A DNA stretch of 43,157 nt from CAJXZP01 sp047610145 (GTDB lineage Bacteria; Bacteroidota; Bacteroidia; Flavobacteriales_G; Salibacteraceae): contig JBLFZF010000011.1 in assembly GCA_047610145.1 (NCBI GenBank), forward strand, positions 1 to 43,157. Direction: 5' to 3'. Every line of letters begins with the position of its first letter. The stretch's first letter is position 1. The notes below the pieces were generated by a model. The model had not been told where the DNA came from and did no database searches. It saw only the letters and a program-made list of their open reading frames with translations. Position numbers and translations under genes: made by a program. Below, piece by piece: positions 1-7,595 of this stretch.

Positions 1-551
1 ATAATTAACATGAAACAAATACCATATACAAAAACCCCTACAATCGCTGCTTTATTTTTAAGCGTACGAACCACCCCCTTTTTTGTTTCTTCTCTAAAGA
101 AATACCAAAGTACAACAGCACTAAATATAGCTTCAATACCAATAGCGATATACGGACTGGAAGCGTATAAACCTAAACCTGCACTTAAAGAGTCCTCACC
201 AAAAACATGGTGCATATGCCCCGAAAAGAAATCTAAAACGAAATGAGCTAGCAATAAAGCCACACTTATTGCCCCAATTTTAGTACTCTTAAACAAAAAC
301 GTACCCATTAAAAATACGACAACCATCCAAAATAATTGTGGAACTAAATCATGGCTGTACAACATATTAACCGACATATTACTCAAAGTAGCGTCAAATG
401 CATCATCGGGCATCGTTTGCTCTAAGCCTAAATAATGAAAGGTAAACCACATTAAATCCTGTAACTGCGAAATAATAAGGAAGTATAGTAAAGTCCCTTT
501 CGGAATTTTTTGATTTGCCACTAAGGCAGTCGTAAAGTGTCCTGCTAACAT
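1..551 (-). CDS. Partial integral membrane protein, C-terminus outside window
   Basis: An open frame starts at the ATG complementary to 549-551 and runs without a stop off the left edge, giving at least 183 residues. It begins MLAGHFTTALVANQKIPKG and has about four or five hydrophobic segments. Histidines and acids sit near the membrane faces (SHDLVPQ, then AHFVLDFFSGHMHHVF), which recalls small membrane proteins of the metal-dependent hydrolase (YdjM-like) type, but that is only a resemblance. It is transcribed away from an HxlR-type regulator 78 bp distant. A TATATTTG -7 element lies 32 bp upstream of the start, between two identical 18-bp repeats, so regulation by the neighbouring HxlR protein is likely. 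The function is not recognised. Confidence 0.8.
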   Translation of the reverse strand, partial: MLAGHFTTALVANQKIPKGTLLYFLIISQLQDLMWFTFHYLGLEQTMPDDAFDATLSNMSVNMLYSHDLVPQLFWMVVVFLMGTFLFKSTKIGAISVALLLAHFVLDFFSGHMHHVFGEDSLSAGLGLYASSPYIAIGIEAIFSAVVLWYFFREETKKGVVRTLKNKAAIVGVFVYGICFMLI

Positions 552-564
552 AATTTATGTATTT

Positions 565-611
565 TTACTTTAAAATATAAAGCAAATATATAATTACTTT
601 AAAATATAAAG
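565..611. promoter_or_regulatory. Two identical 18-bp repeats, candidate HxlR operator
   Basis: TTACTTTAAAATATAAAG occurs exactly at 565-582 and again at 594-611, 29 bp apart. Each copy has an internal dyad of the form CTTTA-N5-TAAAG. The pair lies between a divergent membrane-protein gene and an HxlR-family regulator gene and encloses the membrane gene's -7 element at 583-590. Dyad sites bound by dimers are usual for winged-helix regulators; that these are the HxlR operators is inferred. Confidence 0.65.
583..590 (-). promoter_or_regulatory. -7 promoter element (TATATTTG)
   Basis: On the minus strand this reads TATATTTG, an exact match to the Bacteroidota -7 consensus TAnnTTTG, 32 bp before the start at 551. 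It sits in the gap between the two 18-bp repeats. I saw no clear TTTG -33 box. Confidence 0.5.
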
Positions 612-629
612 TGATTTTATTAAAATAGA

Positions 630-1055
630 ATGGTGAAACAGTTTCGATCGTCTTGTGTTATTGCATCTGCATTAGATTTAATAGGGGATAAGTGGTCATT
701 ACTTATTGTTCGGGATATGCTATTAAATAAAAAAAGCACCTATAAAGAAATGATTGCATCTGATGAAGGAATAGCAACAAATTTGCTATCCTCAAGATTG
801 AAAATGCTAGCATCTATTGGAATAATTACAAAAAGAAAACTGCCAAAAAACAAAAAAGAAAATATCTACTTACTTACCGAACGGGGCATAGCGTTAGCAC
901 CATTAATCATGGAGGTGGTAATATGGAGTGATCAATACATAAGAGCTTACCATGCAAAAATGAATCCGTTCGAAACCCATAATATGAACAAAGCAGATAT
1001 TATTTGCCATGTTCAAAACGAATACAGAACATTATCTACTCAAATTTTAGGCTAG
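630..1055 (+). CDS. HxlR-family winged-helix transcriptional regulator
   Basis: This 141-residue protein has the HxlR/MarR-like winged-helix layout. The N-terminal CxxxxALDLIGDKWSLLIVRD segment (Cys9 onward) is typical of HxlR proteins, followed by the recognition region around GIATNLLSSRLKMLASIGII and the wing with LTERGIAL. HxlR proteins are dimeric regulators, some of which sense electrophiles or redox state through a cysteine near the N-terminus; Cys9 sits in that position here. The gene is divergent from a membrane-protein gene, and the shared intergenic region carries two identical dyad repeats. I infer that it controls that neighbour and possibly itself. Its length is somewhat above the usual 100-130 residues, with a polar C-terminal extension. 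Confidence 0.9.
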   Translation: MVKQFRSSCVIASALDLIGDKWSLLIVRDMLLNKKSTYKEMIASDEGIATNLLSSRLKMLASIGIITKRKLPKNKKENIYLLTERGIALAPLIMEVVIWSDQYIRAYHAKMNPFETHNMNKADIICHVQNEYRTLSTQILG

Positions 1056-1388
1056 TTTAAGAGGGATTTAAATCGCAGCTAAATATTATTACCTCGTGTT
1101 CCATCTAAATAACTTCGAACAATGTAGATTATATTTTCAGTCGCAACTATTTATTATTGAAACTCCTAATACAGCAACTAGCAAAAATTGACGGTATACT
1201 ATCAATTATTTTTTTTTGAATAAACCCATCGCTATAAAGTGCACTGAATCTTTGCTAATTAGATAGTTTTCGTGTTGTTTTTTTAAATATTTATTCCTGT
1301 ATTAGTTATTTTTGTTTAACAAAACAATTTAATGATTAAACAAAATGAGATTTTTATTTACATTTGAATAAATTTAAAACAAACAATT
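1056..1388. other. Intergenic region upstream of the fasciclin gene
   Basis: This AT-rich stretch has stop codons in all frames and no convincing small gene or RNA. The only signal I can support is the -7 element at 1359-1366 near its right end. Confidence 0.5.
1359..1366 (+). promoter_or_regulatory. -7 promoter element (TACATTTG)
   Basis: Exact TAnnTTTG match 22 bp before the fasciclin start codon, giving a predicted short leader of about 15 nt. The same ten bases, TACATTTGAA, occur upstream of cydA. Confidence 0.55.
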
Positions 1389-1901
1389 ATGAGAAAATTA
1401 GTTCTAATGTTAACAGTTTTATTAGCTGTTACCTTTTCAAAAAATGTTACCGCACAAAAAACGATTGTAGATGTGGCTGCGGGTAACGAAGATTTTTCAA
1501 CGTTAGTTACCGCTTTAAAAGCGGCCAATTTAGTAACTGCTTTACAAGGAGAAGGACCTTTTACAGTTTTTGCGCCCAATAATGCTGCTTTTGCAAAAAT
1601 AGATCCAACCACATTAAAATCTTTATTGGAAGAGAAGAACCAAAAAGCGCTAGCAAATATTTTAACGTATCATGTAATATCCGGAAACTTAAAGGCTGTT
1701 GATGTAGTTGCTGCTTTAAAGAAAGGTAAAGGAATGGTAGAATTAACTACCTTAAATGGCGAAGTCATTACAGTGATGCAGAAAGAAGGTAAAATTTGGT
1801 TAAAAGATGCCAACGGAAATTATAGCGAAATTATTGCGACAGATGTTATGAGCAGTAATGGTGTTATTCACGTAATAGATAGTGTTGTTATGCCTAAGTA
1901 A
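1389..1901 (+). CDS. Secreted fasciclin (FAS1) domain protein
   Basis: A 170-residue protein with an N-terminal signal peptide (MRKLVLMLTVLLAVTFSKNVTAQ, likely cut near residue 22) followed by one FAS1 domain. Family landmarks are visible: the first conserved block FSTLVTALKAANLVTAL, then GPFTVFAPNNAAFAKI, the YHVISG segment (H1 region), and the closing block SSNGVIHVIDSVVMPK. FAS1 domains mediate adhesion or protein contacts outside the cytoplasm; the partner here is unknown. The gene stands alone with its own -7 element and a strong terminator. The overlapping reverse frame at 1358-1612 is a shadow. Confidence 0.95.
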   Translation: MRKLVLMLTVLLAVTFSKNVTAQKTIVDVAAGNEDFSTLVTALKAANLVTALQGEGPFTVFAPNNAAFAKIDPTTLKSLLEEKNQKALANILTYHVISGNLKAVDVVAALKKGKGMVELTTLNGEVITVMQKEGKIWLKDANGNYSEIIATDVMSSNGVIHVIDSVVMPK

Positions 1902-1918
1902 GTAGGATTTAAATGACA

Positions 1919-1950
1919 AAAAAAAGCCTCGATGATTCGAGGCTTTTTTT
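1919..1950. terminator. Bidirectional intrinsic terminator
   Basis: A perfect 14-bp stem, AAAAAAAGCCTCGA / TCGAGGCTTTTTTT, with a TGAT loop. The T-run lies on both strands, so it can end the fasciclin transcript and also the ten-gene minus-strand operon whose last gene stops at 2063. Confidence 0.9.
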
Positions 1951-2062
1951 ATGTCATTTTTTTTAGTTGTTTAATCTTCTTATTTATTTTCCCCACTAGT
2001 GGGTATTTGGCCCCAGTCCTTATCATTTGGGAAAGGTTATGTGTGCCCTATACTATTTGGAT

Positions 2063-2764
2063 CTATTTATTTTTGATAGAAATGGATATAAGAAACCGAA
2101 AAGCCCACTTCCACTTTATTTTATATGAAGTGAAACCTGCTCGTTGCATAATAGCCCTGAGCTCCATTTTCGAAAACGAACTTCGTATAGCCACTAGTCC
2201 ATCTTGTTTAACAATATCAGAGAAAGGAAGAAATACAGTTCCTATTTTAAACAGAGCATAGGCCAAGTCATTTCGTTGTAATTCACTGAAAATAATTTGG
2301 ATAGCGATTCTATTTTTAGACTTTTTCAAAAACGAAACAATTTCTGTATCTGTAAAATGATACATAAAATGACTGCTAATGAGAATATCGCATTTGGGTA
2401 GAATAAATTCTGTCGCTAAGATATCTGCCTGTATATAAGTGATCCTTAATTTCGGGTACTGTTGTTGTGTATAGGCTAAAGTATGGCTGTTTCCATCGAT
2501 ACCGACTAATTCAATCACTTGATTATTAGCCTGGCCCCATTTGGCAATAGCTCTTAAGTTGTCTCCTCCCCCACAGCCTAAGTCGATTATTTTAAGTGGT
2601 TTATTTGACTTACATACTTCCTTTTTAACGGCATTAAACGTAGCAGAAGTGTTTCCTAGATATTTATTAATGGTAGATAACCCGCTTAATGTTTTGTGAA
2701 GGTCATCTCCAGACAATTCAAAATTGTCCATTTGTTCTCTCTCCGAACTCCTAGCAGATCGCAT
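2063..2764 (-). CDS. Class I SAM-dependent methyltransferase, last gene of the PKS operon
   Basis: This 233-residue protein has the SAM-binding glycine motif DLGCGGGD at residues 61-68, an acidic residue after the second strand (GIDGNS), and a post-I region around QADIL. It is a paralogue of the methyltransferase at 7592-8299: both have a short RS-x-E lead, then MDxxxxSGDxL, an INK[YW]LG block, and the C-terminal [KT]W[KR]WAFR[FY] motif. The conserved RS-x-E lead argues for the upstream ATG over the internal Met12. Its start abuts the stop of the preceding gene (TAAATG). I infer that it methylates the operon's polyketide product; whether on oxygen or carbon cannot be seen. The last helical region is rich in hydrophobic residues, which fits a lipid-like substrate. 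Confidence 0.9.
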   Translation of the reverse strand: MRSARSSEREQMDNFELSGDDLHKTLSGLSTINKYLGNTSATFNAVKKEVCKSNKPLKIIDLGCGGGDNLRAIAKWGQANNQVIELVGIDGNSHTLAYTQQQYPKLRITYIQADILATEFILPKCDILISSHFMYHFTDTEIVSFLKKSKNRIAIQIIFSELQRNDLAYALFKIGTVFLPFSDIVKQDGLVAIRSSFSKMELRAIMQRAGFTSYKIKWKWAFRFLISISIKNK

Positions 2765-3208
2765 TTACTCTGCTTCTTTCTTAAATAATAGTTGATATAC
2801 TTTACCCGTGATCCAATTACCGGCTGGGTAATACAAGGCAAAGAAAAGAGCCATTCCCAAGCTAAAGTTTCTAATGTTAAGAAATTGGTCTATTAAATTA
2901 CCTGGAAACGCATACGAAGTCTCTAAGGCATATCCGCCAAACTCTAGCAAAGCCATGGTGACTAAACCGTAGGCATATTGTGCATGAAAAGGAAGTTTTC
3001 GTAAGATCAATGAAATGGGTACCATATATAATAAATATACCGTTATGACTTGCCACCAATAGGTAAACCTAGCAATTTCCATCACGCTTCCAAATTTATC
3101 CATACCCATTCCCCAAGTAAAGTAAATCACTACATAAATAGCGATTAGCTTTTTATCTACATTCAGTTTTTGTTTAATGTACTGTATAAATTCATTCATT
3201 ATTTTCAT
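2765..3208 (-). CDS. Small integral membrane protein of the PKS operon
   Basis: A 147-residue protein with about four hydrophobic segments: residues 21-35, 50-68, 80-95 and 115-130. It has a basic N-terminus and C-terminus (LLFKKEAE). I recognise no family. It overlaps the phosphopantetheinyl transferase stop by ATGA and runs directly into the second methyltransferase, so it is co-translated with biosynthetic enzymes. A role in holding the enzymes at the membrane or in handling a lipid product is plausible, but this is inferred from context only. Met4 is an alternative start. Confidence 0.8.
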   Translation of the reverse strand: MKIMNEFIQYIKQKLNVDKKLIAIYVVIYFTWGMGMDKFGSVMEIARFTYWWQVITVYLLYMVPISLILRKLPFHAQYAYGLVTMALLEFGGYALETSYAFPGNLIDQFLNIRNFSLGMALFFALYYPAGNWITGKVYQLLFKKEAE

Positions 3209-3783
3209 CTTTTTAAAATAGAATACGCCCCATAATTTCCATGGTGAGTAATAGAAAAAGCCGTCTTTAAAGGTTTGTTTCTGTATTGAATAATAGGAAT
3301 TCCTGTTTTTGTTTTTTTAAGGAATAGCTGTGACTGATCTAAAGCATTTTTTTTTGCAAAGTAAATTAAAACGTGCTGATGCATGAATTTACTTTGATTT
3401 TTACGGTCGTTATCTGTAAGTTTAAAAATACGCGTTTCAATATCCGAATGGTCAATTTTTGCGGTACTGAAAATGTACTTCCCATTAATTAACGTACTTG
3501 TTTTTATGGATGTATCCGCAATTCTAACGCGGCCACTTTGTAAAGAGTCTACGTGACATTCAATTTTTGAAGGATTAAAAAACCGCTCGGCACCCGTTTG
3601 AATAAATACTTTATACGCACTTTCTTTCATACTCCATAAATGCCAAACACGTATAAATGGATCTACCGAGGCATAAATATATTCCTGTTCCTTAGGTGTA
3701 AATAATTTTTGAATAAAACCTGGCCTTTCCCAATGGGTAGAATGTCTGGTTTCACTTATATCTATAATATCGTTTCCGACCAT
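3205..3783 (-). CDS. 4'-phosphopantetheinyl transferase
   Basis: This 192-residue protein belongs to the AcpS/Sfp superfamily. It carries the first metal-binding motif as VGNDIIDI (residues 2-9) and the second as WSMKESAYK (50-58), matching the WxxKEaxxK signature. It would move phosphopantetheine from CoA onto Ser42 of the acyl carrier protein encoded immediately upstream, with which it overlaps by one base (TAATG). A dedicated transferase beside a non-standard ACP suggests that the housekeeping AcpS does not serve this carrier well. The C-terminal part (ITHHGNYGAYSI) resembles the closing strand of Sfp-type enzymes. Confidence 0.88.
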   Translation of the reverse strand: MVGNDIIDISETRHSTHWERPGFIQKLFTPKEQEYIYASVDPFIRVWHLWSMKESAYKVFIQTGAERFFNPSKIECHVDSLQSGRVRIADTSIKTSTLINGKYIFSTAKIDHSDIETRIFKLTDNDRKNQSKFMHQHVLIYFAKKNALDQSQLFLKKTKTGIPIIQYRNKPLKTAFSITHHGNYGAYSILKR

Positions 3784-4040
3784 TATTTTTCAGAAACTTT
3801 TGTGTTTATTACTTCTAATGCCGCTTTTACATTTAGCATTTTATCCATGGACTCATTGTCTAATTCAATGTCGTATTTGTCTTCAATATCCAAAATAACA
3901 TCTATCAAATTTGCAGAATTTATCTTCAAATCATTAATGAAGTCCGTATCCTCACTTAAATTTTCAAATGCTTCCTCGTTTTGAATATATGGCTTGACTA
4001 TCGATTTTAGCGCGCTAATCATGTGTTCTTTATCACTCAT
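3783..4040 (-). CDS. Acyl carrier protein
   Basis: An 85-residue acidic, helical protein with the size and pattern of an ACP. The attachment site reads NSANLIDV, with Ser42 in place of the more common DSL context, followed by the acidic recognition helix VILDIEDKYDIEL. It overlaps the ketosynthase stop and the transferase start by one base each, so all three are translationally coupled. It would carry the growing acyl chain between the ketosynthase, dehydratase and reductase, and then present it to the type III polyketide synthase. The Asn before the serine is shared with some Bacteroidota secondary-metabolite carriers as far as I recall; the family assignment does not depend on it. Confidence 0.9.
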   Translation of the reverse strand: MSDKEHMISALKSIVKPYIQNEEAFENLSEDTDFINDLKINSANLIDVILDIEDKYDIELDNESMDKMLNVKAALEVINTKVSEK

Positions 4041-5308
4041 TATTTTTTGAATTTTTTAAATAGTATACAACCGTTTACATCTCCAAAACCAAAGCTCGCT
4101 TTAGCGACTATGTTTACTTCTTTCTCTAGTAATGTTTGTGGTATTTTATGTGTAGAAATCAAAGAGGCTATCTGCTCATTTACATCTTCGCAATTAATAT
4201 TTGGAAAAATGAAGTTGTGATGTATTTGTAATACGCTCGCCACACTTTCTAATGCTCCTGAAGCAGATAAGCAATGTCCAACCATTGACTTTAAAGAATT
4301 GATATAAGGAAAATCTGTTCCTTTTAAATTCAGCGCTTTAGACCAATTTTCTATTTCAGTAAAATCTTTACTGGTAGCCGTTAAATGTCCATTAATAGCA
4401 TCAATATCTTTCGGTTCTATATTTGAATTAGCAACGGCATTTTGAATGCAGCGCTGTACCGCTTCAGAGTTAGGAGCCGTCATTGTTCCCTCGTTTCTTT
4501 GTCCGCCAGAGTTTACTTCCCCACCCAATATCTCGGCATATATGGTCGCGTTTCGCTCGAGGGCACTTTCCAATGACTCTATCACCATGGCGCCTGCGCC
4601 ACTTCCGGGTACAAAACCAGAGGCGGATGCACTCATGGGTCTGGAACCCGTTTCGGGAGATTCATTGTGTTTGTAGGTTAAAACACGCATGGCATCAAAT
4701 CCGCCCCATAAATAAGCGCCATGATCGCTGGTACTTCCTACAACCATTCGTTTTGCACGTCCCGCTTTTATTCGGTCAAAACCCATTAGTATGGCTTCGG
4801 TACCTGTGGTACAAGCCGATGAATTGGTGGTTACTTGATTTCCTAAGCCTAAAATGCCTCCGAGGTAAGCACTCACTCCACTTGCCATCGTTTGTGCCAC
4901 TACGGTACTGCCTAAGCGTCTTACTTTTTTATCGTCTAACTTATATATCGCTTCTCTAAATTTCTCTACGCCAGAAGTTCCCGCTCCGAATATGGTTCCA
5001 CTATCATAATCGGTCTGTTCGGAGATAGAAAGACCCGCATCTTTCCAGGCATCCATACCTGCCATACAGCCATAAAGAATACCCGAACTATTAAAATTTT
5101 TAAGTTGAAGCTCGGTGAAATAGTTTCGCTTTAACTCTTCAGATACAGTTGGAATACCGCCAATGCAACAAGAGAAATTTAATTCTTTTAGCGCTTCCTG
5201 GTATGCAATTCCGGATAAACCACTTTTAATGGCATTCGTGAAATTATCTAAACCAACTCCATTTGGAGAAACAACACCAAGCCCTGTTATAACTACTCTT
5301 TTATCCAT
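4040..5308 (-). CDS. Beta-ketoacyl-ACP synthase (FabF-like)
   Basis: This 422-residue protein has full-length FabF-type thiolase architecture. The catalytic triad is visible: Cys166 in NSSACTTGTEA, His308 in NGHLTATSKD, and His345 in KSMVGHCLSASGALE, with Lys340 conserved. The first His motif differs from the classical NAHGTSTP. There is no second, chain-length-factor-like KS subunit in the operon, so it probably acts as a homodimer performing decarboxylative elongation on the operon's ACP. It lies one base after the dehydratase gene. No malonyl transferase or dedicated ketoreductase is encoded here, so malonyl-ACP and ketoreduction must come from the housekeeping FabD and FabG. Confidence 0.93.
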   Translation of the reverse strand: MDKRVVITGLGVVSPNGVGLDNFTNAIKSGLSGIAYQEALKELNFSCCIGGIPTVSEELKRNYFTELQLKNFNSSGILYGCMAGMDAWKDAGLSISEQTDYDSGTIFGAGTSGVEKFREAIYKLDDKKVRRLGSTVVAQTMASGVSAYLGGILGLGNQVTTNSSACTTGTEAILMGFDRIKAGRAKRMVVGSTSDHGAYLWGGFDAMRVLTYKHNESPETGSRPMSASASGFVPGSGAGAMVIESLESALERNATIYAEILGGEVNSGGQRNEGTMTAPNSEAVQRCIQNAVANSNIEPKDIDAINGHLTATSKDFTEIENWSKALNLKGTDFPYINSLKSMVGHCLSASGALESVASVLQIHHNFIFPNINCEDVNEQIASLISTHKIPQTLLEKEVNIVAKASFGFGDVNGCILFKKFKK

Positions 5309-5309
5309 A

Positions 5310-5747
5310 TTATTCTTGCATCATTCCAGCTAATTCACCTCTACACACCAATGCTCCGCTTTCATTAAACATTTCTACTTTACACTTCAATTTATGGAAC
5401 CTAAAGAATGCCTTTTCACTTTTTACAATCACTTTCTCTCCTGGGAAAACAGGCTTGAAAAAATCCATTTTAGAAGACGTTAGCGCAATTTTAATGTCGT
5501 TTATCTCTGTACTTGACATGCTCAAAAGATATATGCCAAAAGACACCAATCCAATCTGCGCCATGGTTTCCGTTAAAATAACCCCAGGTGTTACGGGATT
5601 GTTTTTAAAATGACCTTTGTAAAAATCGTTTACAGGATCAAAGGTATATGACCCGACAATACCGTTTTCATCCGCTTCCAGTATTTCATCCACAAATAGA
5701 AATGGGTGCTGGTAAGGCAGTTTTGCTATAATTTCTTCCAATTCCAT
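5310..5747 (-). CDS. FabZ-like 3-hydroxyacyl-ACP dehydratase
   Basis: A 145-residue single hot-dog domain of FabZ length. The family signatures are HPFLFVDEI near the N-terminus, the catalytic His46 in GHFKNNP, and Glu60 in PGVILTETMAQ, matching the GHFPG-x-PVMPGVLIIEAMAQ pattern. It would remove water from 3-hydroxyacyl-ACP to give the enoyl-ACP. It is separated by one base from both neighbours, the reductase upstream and the ketosynthase downstream, which makes a coherent dehydration, reduction and elongation set. Confidence 0.92.
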   Translation of the reverse strand: MELEEIIAKLPYQHPFLFVDEILEADENGIVGSYTFDPVNDFYKGHFKNNPVTPGVILTETMAQIGLVSFGIYLLSMSSTEINDIKIALTSSKMDFFKPVFPGEKVIVKSEKAFFRFHKLKCKVEMFNESGALVCRGELAGMMQE

Positions 5748-5748
5748 A

Positions 5749-6549
5749 CTAACTTAAATGTTCTCCTCCATTTACTGGAAGGGTGACTCCTGTAATCCAT
5801 TTAGATTCTTCCTTACATAATAAATACACTACGTTGGCCACATCTTCAGGAGTGGTGAGTCTTTTAAAAGGATTGCGTTTAATAGCGTATTCTTTTAATT
5901 TTTCATGACCAGGAATCATTCGAAAGGAAGCGGTATCAGTAATTCCTGCTTCTATGCAGTTCGCTTTAATTCCGTGGGGCGCAAATTCTAATGCGATGTT
6001 TCTTGTAATAGATTCTAAAACTACTTTAGCTGCAGAAACAGCGGCATAATTTTTCCATGCTTTTTTATTGCCTTCACTGGTAAAGCTTATAATTCGGGCA
6101 TCTGCTGAGAATAGGTTTTTACTAAAAATATGTTTGGTCCAATCGTATAAACTAAAGGCCATATTTTCTAACGTAATATGAAAATCATCGTTTTGTAATT
6201 CTCTATCTCCATGAGATATCATGGGTTTTAAATTACCCTTAGCAATACTATGGACGACACATTTTACGGTACCTGATTCGTGTAATATTTGTTTTAAATC
6301 GGTTAGTATAGCTTCTCTATTTTCTGGTTTTACGACATCCTTATTAAAGGCTATTACCTTCACATTACTGGAAGATGCGATATGCTTAAATTCAGATTCA
6401 ATAGTCGCCACATCGCTTTTTCGTGCCCGATACACCACGCATAAATTCAATCCTTCTTTGGCTAGTTTTTTAGCCGTAGCTAGACCCAATCCGCTGGATG
6501 CACCCAACAGGATTACCCATTCGTTTTTATCTTCAAACTCTCTTACCAT
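5749..6549 (-). CDS. Enoyl-ACP reductase-like SDR (FabL/FabI type)
   Basis: This 266-residue short-chain dehydrogenase has the nucleotide-binding glycine motif GASSGLG (16-22). The active site is Tyr168 and Lys175, a Y-x6-K spacing. Classical ketoreductases such as FabG use Y-x3-K, whereas FabI and Bacillus FabL use Y-x6-K, so enoyl-ACP reduction is more likely than ketoreduction. VHSIAKG after strand 4 also recalls FabI. The C-terminal GITDTASFRMIPG and WITGVTLPVNGGEHLS complete the fold. The gene overlaps the end of the type III PKS gene by 7 bp. A saturated acyl chain is therefore the expected product of the FAS-like half of the operon. Confidence 0.88.
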   Translation of the reverse strand: MVREFEDKNEWVILLGASSGLGLATAKKLAKEGLNLCVVYRARKSDVATIESEFKHIASSSNVKVIAFNKDVVKPENREAILTDLKQILHESGTVKCVVHSIAKGNLKPMISHGDRELQNDDFHITLENMAFSLYDWTKHIFSKNLFSADARIISFTSEGNKKAWKNYAAVSAAKVVLESITRNIALEFAPHGIKANCIEAGITDTASFRMIPGHEKLKEYAIKRNPFKRLTTPEDVANVVYLLCKEESKWITGVTLPVNGGEHLS

Positions 6550-7595
6550 TTTAGCAACAATCTTTGAGCAGTAAAACCAGGTCCAAAACTAAGCATTAAG
6601 CCAATATCCCCTTTTTTAGGTTCTTGCGCCATGAATCTTTCCAACACATAAAGCACGGTAGCACTTGACATGTTTCCGTATTCCTTTAATACGGATTTAG
6701 TGATGTCTATATTCTTTCCTAAAGAACCAAATAACTCTTCTATGGTTTGTACAATTTTTTTTCCGCCTGGATGAAAAATGAGATGATCTACGTCTTCAAT
6801 GGTTAAATTATTTCGTTCTAGAAAAGGATGTACAATTTCAGGAAAGTGAGATGCAATTTTTTCAGGAACTTCTTTATCCAAGACCATTTGAAGGCCGGAG
6901 TTCTTTAGTTCAAAACCCATCATATGTTCTGCATTGTAAAAATGATACATTGCTTCATCCAATATTTCGGGACCTTTTTCTTCTTGGTAAGAAGAAAGAA
7001 CCGTACACGCACAACCATCTCCAAAAATAGCCGCGCTAACGATGTTGACCATAGAGAAATCTTCTATTTGAAAAGTAGAGGTAGGCGATTCTACCGCAAT
7101 AACCACCGCGCGTTTATTGGGATTTGCTTTCAAGAAATTGTGTGCGTAGATCATTCCCGAAACTCCAGCCACACATCCCATTTCTGTTACAGGAAGTCGC
7201 ACAATATCCTGTTTCATAGCTAATTTATTTATGAGATAGGCATCTACCGATGGAATCATGATTCCGGTGCAACTTACGGTAATAATAAAGTCAATATCTG
7301 TCGGATTAAGCTGTGCCTTATTAAGGGCTTTCGTTAATGCACCTTCTGCTAGTTTTATGGTTTCCCGCTTATAGATGTCATTCTTTTCTTCTAAAGAAGT
7401 TTTAAGAAATACTTCTTCCGCATCCATAATTGAGTATCTCCTTTCTACTCCCGCATTTTCGAATAGTTTAATCACTTTTCTTTGATAGCGTTCTTCTTGA
7501 CCAGAAAGCCATATCTTAAGAAATGGAATTATCTCTTTGGTAGACCGGGTATATGGAGGCAGCTGGGTGGCTACAGATGTTATTTTTACGCTCAT
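6543..7595 (-). CDS. Type III polyketide synthase (chalcone synthase-like)
   Basis: This 350-residue protein has the type III PKS catalytic triad: Cys141 in VTEMGCVAGVSG, His275 in LIFHPGGKKI, and Asn308 in EYGNMSSATV. The 33-residue spacing from His to Asn is that of plant chalcone synthase. The C-terminal FGPG motif is present in LSFGPGFTAQ. Bacterial relatives extend fatty-acyl starters with malonyl-CoA to alkylresorcinols or alkylpyrones. Here a starter supplied by the operon's own ACP-bound fatty-acid machinery is likely. It overlaps the upstream methyltransferase by ATGA and the downstream reductase by 7 bp. The frame at 6924-7223 on the plus strand is a shadow. Confidence 0.93.
   Translation of the reverse strand: MSVKITSVATQLPPYTRSTKEIIPFLKIWLSGQEERYQRKVIKLFENAGVERRYSIMDAEEVFLKTSLEEKNDIYKRETIKLAEGALTKALNKAQLNPTDIDFIITVSCTGIMIPSVDAYLINKLAMKQDIVRLPVTEMGCVAGVSGMIYAHNFLKANPNKRAVVIAVESPTSTFQIEDFSMVNIVSAAIFGDGCACTVLSSYQEEKGPEILDEAMYHFYNAEHMMGFELKNSGLQMVLDKEVPEKIASHFPEIVHPFLERNNLTIEDVDHLIFHPGGKKIVQTIEELFGSLGKNIDITKSVLKEYGNMSSATVLYVLERFMAQEPKKGDIGLMLSFGPGFTAQRLLLKW

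Noticed and set aside
10..246. 78-codon plus-strand frame at the left edge
   Set aside because: Opposite to a longer open minus-strand frame (1-551) with clear membrane-protein composition and a promoter element; the plus frame shows no recognisable protein.
1932..2261. 109-codon plus-strand frame after the fasciclin gene
   Set aside because: It begins inside the terminator and its second half overlaps the methyltransferase gene in antisense. The hydrophobic start is a product of T-rich DNA.
4483..4959. 158-codon open frame on the plus strand inside the ketosynthase gene
   Set aside because: It lies fully within the FabF-like gene on the opposite strand, has an odd Arg/Trp/His-rich composition and no family resemblance. 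It is a shadow.
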